A stretch of 21,901 nucleotides of DNA from an uncultured Blautia sp. GTDB lineage: Bacteria > Bacillota_A > Clostridia > Lachnospirales > Lachnospiraceae. The translations under genes and the position numbers were made by a program. The DNA is taken from assembly GCA_905209435.1 (NCBI GenBank), contig CAJLTE010000056.1:1-21901 (forward strand). Direction: 5' to 3'. The notes under the pieces were generated by a model. That model saw only the letters and a program-made list of their open reading frames with translations. It was not told the origin of the DNA and made no database searches. This document shows positions 7,954 through 17,000 of the stretch, in pieces. Position 1 is the stretch's first letter. Each line of letters starts with the position of its first letter.

Positions 7954-9555
7954 TCAGCTTCCGTTGGCTGTACGATACTTGGATGGTGACATACTATACT
8001 GCTTCTTAAATGCATAGCTAAAATAATTAGGATCTGCATAACCAACTTTTTCTGCAATGATATAGGTTTTATCATTAGTAGTCATAAGCAGTTCCACTGC
8101 TTTCTCCATTCTGTAATCAGTAAGGAAACTGATAAATGTTTTACCTGTTTCTTTTTTGAAAATCGTGGAAAAATATGCAGCACTCACACCCAGCTCCCGG
8201 CATACAGATTCGATAGTTACATTACGGTCACTGTAATGTTCCTGTACATATTCCATAGCTTTGGAAACAAAGGATTTTGTACTTGCCTGACGTTCCTGCT
8301 GCACAGTCTCCTGTAGCTTTTCACCAATTTTCAGAAGCCACTGCTCCAGTTCCTCCGGAGATTCCATCTGCATACACCGCTCAAAAATCTCACCCTTTTC
8401 ACCATAAAATTCTGTAATATCCAGCTGATTATTTGTACAGAATCTGAAGATTTCCGTAATCAGCCCCATGATAAAAATCTGATATTTCTGCATGGTAGTT
8501 CCATCTTCCATGAATCTGTGAATGCACTGACGGATCTCTGCTTCCAGTTCTTCTCTGCTTCCCATACGGATCTTCTTGAGAATTTTCTGAATTTCCTGTT
8601 CCTCCCAACGCTCATCTACATTCTCCATAGGATCAATCTCCGCGATATTTATAGCCCGCGCATTTCCGTAGATCACACGGTAAGAAACTGCACTTCTGGC
8701 ACCCTGCCAGGACAAGCGGATATCCGGAAGATTGTTAGATACATAACCGATTCCTGCAGTTACTGTAGCTTCGCAGACATGCTTTGCCAGACGGCACAGC
8801 TGATCCATAAAGTCTGTAAATGCAGTGATCTGATCCTGTCTTTCTAATTGTGTGATCACCACAATGTCTCCCAGATACATCAAAATCCTTGACTTCCATT
8901 CGCCTTCCATATGCTCTTCTGCCAGTTTCTTCACAGAAACACCAAGGAGAAATGTATTCATATTCTGTGGAATATCTGTTGCACTGATATGTAGAATAGA
9001 CACCACATAATGCGGACCTGTCAGACTGATCTGATAATCATCAAGATATCTCTCTATCTCATCTTCCGGGATTCTGCCATCGATCAGAGAAGTATAAAAA
9101 TTCTCCTGAAGGATCGGAAGACTTTCCATATAATATTCTCTCAGCTTATCCACGTTTCTCTTCTCATCCATCTCACGGTCAATCTTCTCACGGATCCTGC
9201 CAAAAACCTCCTTCAGATTTCCGGCATCGATGGGCTTGAGAATATATTCCTCCACCTCAATCTGAATCGCTTCTTTTGCATATTCAAATTCATCAAAACC
9301 TGAAAAAATTATAATTTTTACTGTACGATAAAGTTCTTTAAGCTTACGGCTGAGAGTGAGACCATCCATATATGGCATCTTGATATCTGTCATGACCACA
9401 TCCGGCTGCAGTTCCTCAGCCATTTCCAGCGCTTCCACGCCGTTGTGTGCATATCCGGCAATCCTAAATCCCATACTTTCCCAGTCCATCTTCTTCATAA
9501 TAATCTGGATAACATCTTCCTCATCATCCACAAGCAGTACTGAATACTTCTCCAT
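7954..9555 (-). CDS. YesN-type response regulator, REC + AraC DNA-binding domain (module A)
   Basis: This 533-residue regulator has an N-terminal receiver domain (about 1-125) with acidic residues D10/D11, phospho-acceptor D57 (VVMTDIKMP) and K107 (ILKPID). A long central region of unknown fold spans about 130-425. The C-terminal AraC-type pair of helix-turn-helix motifs covers about 430-530, including VCRELGVSAAYFSTIFKKETG and IAEKVGYADPNYFSYAFKK. It should bind DNA when phosphorylated by the neighbouring kinase. The obvious candidate target is the mgl promoter region upstream, which carries repeated ATTGTTAT elements. Start ATG 9555 has AGGGTG upstream. It follows the small membrane-protein gene by 27 bp. 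Family is certain; the target is inferred. Confidence 0.92.
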   Translation of the reverse strand: MEKYSVLLVDDEEDVIQIIMKKMDWESMGFRIAGYAHNGVEALEMAEELQPDVVMTDIKMPYMDGLTLSRKLKELYRTVKIIIFSGFDEFEYAKEAIQIEVEEYILKPIDAGNLKEVFGRIREKIDREMDEKRNVDKLREYYMESLPILQENFYTSLIDGRIPEDEIERYLDDYQISLTGPHYVVSILHISATDIPQNMNTFLLGVSVKKLAEEHMEGEWKSRILMYLGDIVVITQLERQDQITAFTDFMDQLCRLAKHVCEATVTAGIGYVSNNLPDIRLSWQGARSAVSYRVIYGNARAINIAEIDPMENVDERWEEQEIQKILKKIRMGSREELEAEIRQCIHRFMEDGTTMQKYQIFIMGLITEIFRFCTNNQLDITEFYGEKGEIFERCMQMESPEELEQWLLKIGEKLQETVQQERQASTKSFVSKAMEYVQEHYSDRNVTIESVCRELGVSAAYFSTIFKKETGKTFISFLTDYRMEKAVELLMTTNDKTYIIAEKVGYADPNYFSYAFKKQYSMSPSKYRTANGS

Positions 9556-9582
9556 ATTTACACCCTGTCTCTAAATTTCTGT

Positions 9583-9912
9583 TTATTTCTTCTTATGTGA
9601 ACTTGTGTACCCATATTTGTCATTCATTCTCTTCCAGAGAATGCCAAAGACCACAAACCAGATCGCTATTTCCACAACTGCCGCATAAGTATTGAAGTAC
9701 ATTACAATCGCCATAACAAAAGATCCGACTGCAAGGAAAAGAATCAGCTTTCCTGATTCTGTCACATATTTCTCTTTGTCCTTAAATTTGGCACCTTTTT
9801 TCCCTGTGATAGATTCTGTATCGTGAAAAATCAGCAGACGGGCTGCATAATATCCAAGAACCAGAGTCATCATCAGAGGGATCATTGCGTTTGATAAATA
9901 ACTGTTTCCCAT
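9583..9912 (-). CDS. Small three-helix membrane protein of unknown function
   Basis: This 109-residue protein has three predicted membrane segments (about residues 8-28, 54-72 and 75-94). A charged loop rich in Lys and Asp lies between the first two (GKKGAKFKDKEK), and the tail is basic. I do not recognise a family with confidence. The frame is open from 9969, but ATG 9912 is chosen because AAAGGAG sits seven bases upstream and the first 19 codons of the longer form overlap the terminator region. It lies between the permease gene mglC and the YesN-type regulator, with a terminator on the mglC side. It may modulate the transporter or the membrane sensors, but nothing in the sequence proves this. 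Confidence 0.75.
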   Translation of the reverse strand: MGNSYLSNAMIPLMMTLVLGYYAARLLIFHDTESITGKKGAKFKDKEKYVTESGKLILFLAVGSFVMAIVMYFNTYAAVVEIAIWFVVFGILWKRMNDKYGYTSSHKKK

Positions 9913-9948
9913 TTTTGTTTCTCCTTTTCTCGATAGAAAATTCTGATA

Positions 9949-9981
9949 GAAAAAGGGCCGTCGTACCAAAACGGCGGCCCT
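9949..9981 (-). terminator. Intrinsic terminator downstream of mglC
   Basis: On the - strand AGGGCCGCCGT (9981-9971) pairs with ACGACGGCCCT (9964-9954), with one mismatch and a 6-nt loop, followed by a U-tract of five. It is GC-rich and well formed. It lies inside the run of same-strand genes, 24 bp after the mglC stop and about 40 bp before the small membrane-protein gene. It should reduce expression of the downstream sensor genes relative to mglBAC, because there is no room for a full promoter after it. Confidence 0.8.
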
Positions 9982-10005
9982 GTATGTAACATTATATCGT
10001 TTTTA

Positions 10006-10995
10006 TTATTTTCTTGCAATGTATTTTCTGATATCCAGTGAAATAGCAATGAAGATGATAACACCAAGTGCGATGTACTGAGCGTATGCATTTACTCCCA
10101 GGAACTGAAGCGCTGCTTTCAGGAACTCGAATACTGCAACACCGATCAGAGCGGAAGAAACTTTACCACGACCACCGGTTACAGATACACCACCGATGGT
10201 GCAGGCTGCGATTGCTTCCATTTCATAACCATAACCTAACTGAACTGATGCACCGCCGGCTTTTGCACCCATCATGAATCCAGCAAGACCATACATAGCT
10301 GCTGCTTTTGCATAAATGATAATCAGAGTTTTCTTAACCGGAACACCTGCAACTTCTGCTGCCTGTGGGTTACCACCGATTGCATACATATATTTTCCAT
10401 GACGAGTCATGTTAAAGATGAACCATGTAATAATACCAACCAGGATTGCGATCCATACCAGATAGCTCATTCCAAGGAATTTGCCTGTAGCAAGTCCTGT
10501 ATACTCACTTACATATCCTCCAAGAGGAGTTGCATTTGTATAAATACTGCAGATACCATAAACGATTTCCATCATAGCCATTGTGGAAATGAATGGCGGT
10601 ACGTTCAGGTATGCAATGAAGAATCCTGTTACCAGACCGAATGCTGCACAGATGAGCATAACGATCAGAAGTGCAAGCCAGATGTTTAATGGTTTCATGT
10701 TTGGATAGAACTTAGCGGAATAATCCATTTTCTGAAGCAGCGTACCTGCGATACATCCGCCGAAACCGATCATACGACCTGCAGAAAGGTCACAACCTGC
10801 TGTGATGATACATCCGGCAATACCAAGTGCAATTACCAGACGGAAACTCATAGTTGCAAGAATGTTTGTCAGGTTGTTAGTTGTCAGGAAGTTTGGTCTT
10901 GTGATTCCTGTAAATACAATGAGGCAAACCATGATGATGATAACACCATAATTCGTCATGATCTCTTTAAAGCTTAATTTCTTTTTGTTACCCAT
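10006..10995 (-). CDS. mglC: MglC-like monosaccharide ABC transporter permease
   Basis: This 329-residue polytopic membrane protein belongs to the RbsC/XylH/MglC permease family and would form the sugar channel with MglA. Family signatures are visible: ITAGCDLSAGRMIGFGG (64-80, the GxDLSxG motif) and the ATPase-contact loop GKYMYAIGGNPQAAEVAGV (200-218). Many hydrophobic helices (about ten) and a C-terminal hydrophobic block complete it. ATG 10995 is chosen over an upstream ATG at 11031 because GGGAGGAG sits seven bases before it, and the longer form would overlap mglA. It follows mglA by 19 bp and is followed by a strong terminator. The family is firm; galactose/glucose specificity is an inference from the MglB-like partner. 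Confidence 0.92.
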   Translation of the reverse strand: MGNKKKLSFKEIMTNYGVIIIMVCLIVFTGITRPNFLTTNNLTNILATMSFRLVIALGIAGCIITAGCDLSAGRMIGFGGCIAGTLLQKMDYSAKFYPNMKPLNIWLALLIVMLICAAFGLVTGFFIAYLNVPPFISTMAMMEIVYGICSIYTNATPLGGYVSEYTGLATGKFLGMSYLVWIAILVGIITWFIFNMTRHGKYMYAIGGNPQAAEVAGVPVKKTLIIIYAKAAAMYGLAGFMMGAKAGGASVQLGYGYEMEAIAACTIGGVSVTGGRGKVSSALIGVAVFEFLKAALQFLGVNAYAQYIALGVIIFIAISLDIRKYIARK

Positions 10996-11014
10996 TATTC
11001 TTCTCCTCCCATCA

Positions 11015-12523
11015 TCAGAATTTTGTAGCATAACTCATAACGTGTTCCTGAGTCATTTCGTCTTTCTCTGTAAGTTCTCCACGCATCTTGCCGTTGCACA
11101 TTACATAAACACGGTCAGACATGCCAAGCAGTTCTGCCATTTCTGAAGAAACCATAATGATGGCCTTGCCCTCTGCTGCCAGATCATTCATAATCTCATA
11201 AATCTCATGTTTCGCACCAACGTCGATACCACGGGTAGGCTCATCCATGATCAGGATATCCGGATCATTTGCCAGCCATCTTGCTACGATAACCTTCTGC
11301 TGGTTACCACCGGACAGGTTTGCGATATGCTCCTGCATATTCGGAGTCTTGATACGCAACTTTTGGATACTGTCGTCTACGATTGAATTAATCGTCTTAT
11401 GATCAAGTACAAATCCGGCTTTCAGGTGCTTGTTATAAATGGAAACACCTACATTATCCTTGATGGAAAGACATCCAAAGATACCATTTCCACGTCTGTC
11501 CTCTGTGATCAGACCGATTCCCGCTTTCATGGCATCTGCCGGATGTTTGATATTTACTTTTTTACCTTTAATATAAATCTCTCCAGATGAGATTGCTCTC
11601 ATTCCGAAAACGCCTTCCAGAAGCTCTGTTCTCTGCGCTCCTACCAGACCACCGAAACCAAGGATCTCACCTTTACGGAGTGTGAAAGATACATCCTGGA
11701 AAGATTTCTCATGGATAGAGCTTAAATGTTTAACTTCCATGACCACTTCTCCTGGTTTGTTCTTTCTTTCCGGATATACATTGGTCAACTCACGTCCTAC
11801 CATTTTAGTGATGATATCTTCCGTAGACATCTCAGATGCCGGCCAGGTTCCTACATAAGTACCATCTCGCATGATCGTGATATCGTCTGCGATACGTTTG
11901 ATCTCATCCATCTTATGTGAAATATAAACCATGGCAACACCTTTGTCTCTCAGATCATTCATGATCCTGAAAAGAGCTTCTACTTCGTTATCTGATAATG
12001 AGGATGTAGGCTCATCAAAGATTACCACTTTTGCATTATGTGAAACTGCTTTTGCAATTTCTACTGACTGCATCTGTCCAATGGAAAGATCCCCCAACAG
12101 AGCTTTTGGATCAAAGTCCATCTTAACTTCTTTCAGCCAGTAAGCTGTATCTTCATACATTTTTTTATGGTCAATTACCTGCAAAGGACCGAATTTCTTT
12201 GTCGGAAAACGTCCAAGGTAAAGATTTTCCGCTACTGTTCTAGCCGGAACCGGCTGTAATTCCTGATGTACCATCGCGATACCATATTTCATTGCTTCAT
12301 CAGGATTGTTTACTACAATTTTCTGTCCATCTAAATAAATTTCACCGGCATCCATCTTATAGATACCAAATAAACATTTCATCAGGGTTGATTTTCCTGC
12401 ACCATTCTCTCCCATGAGAGCATGTACTGTTCCCGGACGGAGTGACAGCTGTACATTGTCAAGCGCCTTAACGCCGGGGAAAGATTTGCAGACGCCCTTC
12501 AGTTGCAGTTTGTACTCAGACAT
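11015..12523 (-). CDS. mglA: MglA-like monosaccharide ABC transporter ATP-binding protein (two NBDs)
   Basis: This 502-residue ATPase has the two tandem nucleotide-binding domains typical of MglA/RbsA/XylG. NBD1 has Walker A GENGAGKST (38-46), signature LSIGQ (146-150), Walker B VVIFDE (166-171) and H203. NBD2 has the family's usual degenerate Walker A, GGLVGAQRT (291-299), signature LSGGNQQK (403-410) and Walker B ILIMDE (423-428). It would sit on the inner membrane face and drive import through MglC. ATG 12523 is chosen because GGGAGGAG lies four bases upstream. A longer open frame from 12586 begins inside the hairpin region between mglB and mglA. Length and motifs are normal for the family. 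Confidence 0.95.
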   Translation of the reverse strand: MSEYKLQLKGVCKSFPGVKALDNVQLSLRPGTVHALMGENGAGKSTLMKCLFGIYKMDAGEIYLDGQKIVVNNPDEAMKYGIAMVHQELQPVPARTVAENLYLGRFPTKKFGPLQVIDHKKMYEDTAYWLKEVKMDFDPKALLGDLSIGQMQSVEIAKAVSHNAKVVIFDEPTSSLSDNEVEALFRIMNDLRDKGVAMVYISHKMDEIKRIADDITIMRDGTYVGTWPASEMSTEDIITKMVGRELTNVYPERKNKPGEVVMEVKHLSSIHEKSFQDVSFTLRKGEILGFGGLVGAQRTELLEGVFGMRAISSGEIYIKGKKVNIKHPADAMKAGIGLITEDRRGNGIFGCLSIKDNVGVSIYNKHLKAGFVLDHKTINSIVDDSIQKLRIKTPNMQEHIANLSGGNQQKVIVARWLANDPDILIMDEPTRGIDVGAKHEIYEIMNDLAAEGKAIIMVSSEMAELLGMSDRVYVMCNGKMRGELTEKDEMTQEHVMSYATKF

Positions 12524-12547
12524 GTTTCTCCTCCCTTTCCCTTTTCT

Positions 12548-12581
12548 CAGAGAAAATGCGGGTGTTCTTTGTGTCACCCGC
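12548..12581 (-). terminator. Hairpin between mglB and mglA (attenuator or 3'-stabiliser)
   Basis: On the - strand GCGGGTG (12581-12575) pairs with CACCCGC (12564-12558) over a 10-nt loop, followed by ATTTTCTC. The short U-run suggests partial termination or protection of the mglB message. That is a common way to keep the binding protein more abundant than the ATPase and permease. A 6-bp dyad, TTAGTT/AACTAA, also lies at 12619-12634. Confidence 0.45.
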
Positions 12582-12659
12582 ACCACTCTGATTCACTGTA
12601 ATTCTTCTTTGTAACTATTTAGTTAATCAACTAACCATAAGACCACTAAATAATTACGA

Positions 12660-13724
12660 TTATTTTGTCATTTCTTTAATATCTGCTACGTTGTCTGCTG
12701 TTACTTTCACGTAATCGCAGCCGATGTAGTGATCATTTCCTTTGCCTGTCAGATAGTTAACAGCTGCATCTGCTGCTGCATGAGACTGGGAAATGTGATC
12801 GTTAAATACAGTACCTGTCATTTTACCAGATTCTACGTTATCAAGAGCTTCGGACAGAGCATCTACACCTACAAGGAAGATATCCTCACCAACTGTACGT
12901 CCAGCTGCTTCGATAGACTGCAGAGCACCAAGTGCCATAGCATCGTTGTTACAGAATACAACTTCTACATCATCACCAAACTGGCTTAAATCGTTAGCAA
13001 CAAGCTGCTGAGCTGTAGCCTGATCCCAGTTACCAACCTGATCATCAAGCTGATTTACTTCAAGGCCTGCATCCTCAACTGCTTTTACAGAAAATTCTGT
13101 ACGATATTTAGCATCAACGTTCTCAGGGTCACCTTCGATCATGATGTAATCAACTTTTCCATTTCCGTTCTTGTCGAGTGTGTCAAGACCAAGGTCAGAA
13201 ATAATTTCACCCTGCATTGTACCGGACTGACGAGCGTCACAACCTACATATGTAACATCCCAGTCATTGTCTTCCCATCTCTTCTCTTCTTCTTCACTTG
13301 GCTCACGGTTGATGTATACAAGCGGAATATTAGCTGCTACTACTTTATCTGTAATGCTCTCTGCTGAAGAGGAGTTTACAGGGTTGATAATCAGTAAGTC
13401 TACACCGTCAGCGATGAAAGCATCTATCTGGTTGGACTGTGTTGCCTGGTCATTAGCACCATCCTGGATTGTAATGTTATCTTTGGAGAATCCAAGTTCT
13501 TCCAGATAGCTCTCCAGCTCACCACGGAACAGAGTCATAAAGTTATCAGAGAACTGATAAATACAAACACCAACTTTTTTGTCAGCTAATTCAGGATTAG
13601 CTTCCGGAGTTTCTTCTGCAGTTTCCTCTGTTGCTGTGTCATCAGATGCGAATACAGGCATTGCCATCATAGATGATGTAACCATTGCTGTTGCAAGTAC
13701 TAAGCTCACTAATTTTCTTTTCAT
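12660..13724 (-). CDS. mglB: MglB-like sugar-binding protein with non-lipoprotein signal peptide
   Basis: This 354-residue binding protein of the MglB family is the receptor of the adjacent MglA/MglC importer. The start ATG 13724 has a strong AAGGAGG upstream; the open frame reaches 13793 but has no better start. The signal peptide (basic MKRK, hydrophobic core, VFA-SDD cleavage site near 27) has no lipobox cysteine, and an acidic Thr/Glu-rich linker follows (28-48). Ligand residues aligned to E. coli MglB are D60/N61/F62, N139, D204, R208, W233, N260, D288 and N308. The position equal to His152, an O6 contact in E. coli, is Asn202. A calcium-loop-like DKNGNG lies at 184-189. It is the first gene of mglBAC. 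It may be free or loosely held outside the cell, and the sugar could differ from galactose/glucose. Confidence 0.92.
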   Translation of the reverse strand: MKRKLVSLVLATAMVTSSMMAMPVFASDDTATEETAEETPEANPELADKKVGVCIYQFSDNFMTLFRGELESYLEELGFSKDNITIQDGANDQATQSNQIDAFIADGVDLLIINPVNSSSAESITDKVVAANIPLVYINREPSEEEEKRWEDNDWDVTYVGCDARQSGTMQGEIISDLGLDTLDKNGNGKVDYIMIEGDPENVDAKYRTEFSVKAVEDAGLEVNQLDDQVGNWDQATAQQLVANDLSQFGDDVEVVFCNNDAMALGALQSIEAAGRTVGEDIFLVGVDALSEALDNVESGKMTGTVFNDHISQSHAAADAAVNYLTGKGNDHYIGCDYVKVTADNVADIKEMTK

Positions 13725-14042
13725 TGTAAAAACCCTCCTTGAATTTACATTTGAATTGTTTACTAAACACGCAGTGCCTTTGTCAACGCTCATGCCCTTG
13801 CGTGCCCGTTTGTTTTACTGTGATTGTATTATAACAATGGATTCTTAAAAAAACTATACAAAATACTTCTGTTTTTCTTTGAAATCCTTTGTTTTTTATG
13901 CAGAATAACAATGGTTTTTCTAAGACCCAAGAATTTTATTGTTATTCTGCAAATCACTTCCTAATTATATATCTTTTTATTATATAAATTTTTTACGTTT
14001 TATTCCTTTATATGCAACTACATCCTTCAGCTGTACAGTTAA
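13725..14042 (-). promoter_or_regulatory. mglB: mgl control region
   Basis: This 318-bp gap between the GH3 stop and mglB has no gene. On the - strand a consensus -10 TATAAT lies at 13833-13828, about 100 nt before the mglB start. The six bases at 17-bp spacing (TAGTTT) do not resemble a -35, which fits an activator-dependent promoter. The octamer ATTGTTAT occurs three times: overlapping the -10 (13838-13831), at 13912-13905, and inverted at 13938-13945. The 14000 side is AT-rich, and I see no clear terminator for the GH3 gene, so read-through into mglB is possible. I found no good cre (CcpA) site. Confidence 0.55.
13900..13950. repeat. Perfect 13-bp inverted repeat upstream of mglB
   Basis: GCAGAATAACAAT (13900-13912) is repeated as its exact reverse complement at 13938-13950, with 25 bp between. 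Neither strand continues into a U-tract, so a terminator is unlikely. The position, 67-120 bp upstream of the mgl -10, suits an activator site. The inner arm also shares the direct repeat ATAACAATGG with 13831-13840, 74 bp away. Confidence 0.6.
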
Positions 14043-17000
14043 TCATTCAATTTCACTCTTTTCATTTGTAACGTATGTTACAAGATTATCAGAATGAGCT
14101 TCTGTATAAGGTAATGACTCTACATCATCGAAGAGGTCTGCGAACTGGTTGGACTGCATTACAAGGTTCAGGATATTGATGGTGCTCTTCTGAAGATCGC
14201 CAAATGTAATGTTATTTTCTTTATAAGAGCCTGTATAAACGATTGTTGTTGTTCCATCACCATTGTCTGTTACAGTTACTGCATCGCCAAGGTTACTGAT
14301 CAGATCAGAAACTTTTACAGATTCCTGCTCGCCGTCTGCATTTACATTGTCGCGGACTGCTTCTTCATAAGCAGAGGTATCCACTGTCTTTTCGATTGTA
14401 ACATCACCCGCTGCATCCAGAACAAATTCACCCCACTGTGTGGTTGCCCTGAGTCCACCCCAACTTTCTGCTACAGTTACTTCCGGATAAATATCATCTT
14501 CACCAAAAGTCGGTTCCTCATCTGAGAATCCGCGGATAGTAATATCCTCTACGGAATTTCCAGGCATGATCAGGTCATTGCCTGCGTGCATGGAGATGGA
14601 AGGTGTAGACTGTCCGCCACCCCAGTCAGTCATGATCATACCGTCAAATCCCCATTCTCCACGGGTGATATCAGTAAGGAGATCATAATCATCTGCTGCC
14701 GGAACGCTATTGTTCAGGTTATAGGAGGACATGATACTCATTGGCTGGGCACCTTTGACTGCCATTTCAAAGCCTTTCAGGTAAATTTCTCTGAAAGCAC
14801 GTTCGCTGATTGTATTATTTACCGCATTTCTGTTATCTTCCTGGTTATTTGCTGCAAAATGTTTGATACATACGCCGATTCCAGGATTGGACTGTACGCC
14901 TTCTGTCTCTGCGATTGCGATTGTGCCTGTTACATATGGATCTTCTGAATAATATTCAAAGTTACGTCCGCAAAGTGCATTCTTGTGAATATTCATACCA
15001 GGAGCAAGAAGAACTGTTACACCATACTCTTTTAATTCTTCTCCGAAAGCAGTTCCCACTTCTTTTACAACATCCGGATCCCATGTCTGCGCAAGGAGTG
15101 TTCCAATCGGCCATGCAGTACAGAACTGATAATATTCCTGTCCGTCTTCGCCCTCGTATTCCTGTGTGATTCTCAGACCTGCAGGACCATCTGCAAGAAC
15201 AATGTTCGGAATCTTCTTGGATTCAATATAGATACCGGCTGTCTCACCTGCTGCCCCCTGTACAGAGTTCGCCTGAGCACCAATCATAGTTCCGTCGCTC
15301 ACATCGTCTACATTTGCAGAAGCAGCTCCAGCTGACTGTCCAGATGCGGATGGAAGTTTATTTCCACCAATAACGATATCTGCCATTTGGGAAACAGTCA
15401 GACCGGAAACGAATTCTTCCATTGTAATCGTTCCGTCATAAACATCTTTTAAAGTATTCTGGCTGAAATCGCCTTCCAGATTCTGAACTTCCTCTTTGTA
15501 TTCGCCATGATATTTGCTTGTAGGTGTATATCCAAGATTCTCAGCAAGATATTCTGTTTCTGTTGTATCGGATACATAAGCGGTTACAGTTTCATCATCA
15601 TATGCTGAAGAATTATCTACTGTCTTGATGTCTGTTGCTGCCAGTGAGATTGTGGTTGCTGCTGCAATCTCGTCTGCTTCACCGTCATAAGTATAAGGTG
15701 TTGCATCTTTATTAGAAAGCTCGGTAATTTCTTTATCCGGAGCAAGCTGGTTACTTAACTGCTCGGTAACTGCCGTCTCATCCAGTGATATCACTGCTGC
15801 TGCCTTCGTATTTCTGGAGCTGTTTCCAACACGTACTACATAATCACCGGCTTCCATAATATAAGCTGCTTTTTCCTCAGAATAAGAAGACATCTCTGTC
15901 GTATTATAGCTGATCGTCAGAGTCTGACTTTCTCCAGGTGCGAGCTCATCTGTTTTTCCATAAGCTGCGAGTTCCTGATATGGTTTTTCCAGATCACCTG
16001 ATGGTGCAGAGAAATAAACTTCTACAACTTCTTTTCCTGAATATTTGTCGCCTGTATTGGTAACTTTAGCTGTTACAGTAACTTTATCTGCATCTGCTGT
16101 TACAGAATCTACTTCAATATCAAATGTTGTATAAGATTTTCCATATCCAAACTCATACGCAGGTGTCACACCAAATGTATCAAAATAACGATATCCTACA
16201 TAAATTCCGTCTGTATAATCTTCCTGATCTACATTTCCGTCATTTGCTCCAAAAGTTTCTGCTGTCGGATAATCGGAATATGCTGCCGGCCATGTATCTG
16301 TCAATTTTCCAGAAGGAGTTACTTCTCCGTTGAGAACTTTTACAAGTGCAGTTCCACCTTCCATACCAGCCTGAGACATCAGAAGCATTGCATCCAGACC
16401 ATCGATTTCATGGAAGAAATTGGTATCAATGACACCACCAACGTTCAGCACTACAATCACTTTGTCATATGCTGCACCGAGTTTGGTCAGATTGGATTTT
16501 TCATTTTCTGTCAGATAATAGTCGCCTTCTGTCTCTGTACGGTCAGCACCTTCACCAGAGTTTCTAGAAATTACATAAATTGCTGTGTCTGTGCCGTCTG
16601 TCTGTCCTGCTGCAACTTCCTCATCTGTAAGTTCCGGATCCGGCATGGAAAACGTATCCCAGAACCCACCGTCAAACTCTGCTTCACCTTTGTCATAAGC
16701 TTCCTCAAAACTGTTCAGCCAGTCGGAAGAGGTGATATTGTATCCCGCATTTTTTAGTCCTTCCCAGACAGAAACGGTATATCTCTGGTTTACATCACCT
16801 GAACCAGTTCCGCCTTTGACAGTCTTTACTGCACCGCCACCGTATAAAGCAATATTACCGTCCACTGCGATTGGAAGTACATCATTATTATTCTCCAGAA
16901 GTACCATACCCTGAGTAGCGGCTGTCATGGAAAGCTGAGCATTTTTTGTTTCACGGTCAGACTGCTCATTCGTTGTAGCCGGTGCTGCAAAGGTAGTAAT

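Noticed and set aside
13769..13800. Possible cre (CcpA) site around ATGAGCGTTGACA in the mglB leader
   Set aside because: The spacing between TG and CG is two bases short of the consensus, so it does not fit.
13900..13950. Inverted repeat considered as a terminator for the GH3 gene
   Set aside because: Neither strand has a U-tract after the stem, and the 25-nt loop is long; an operator explains it better.
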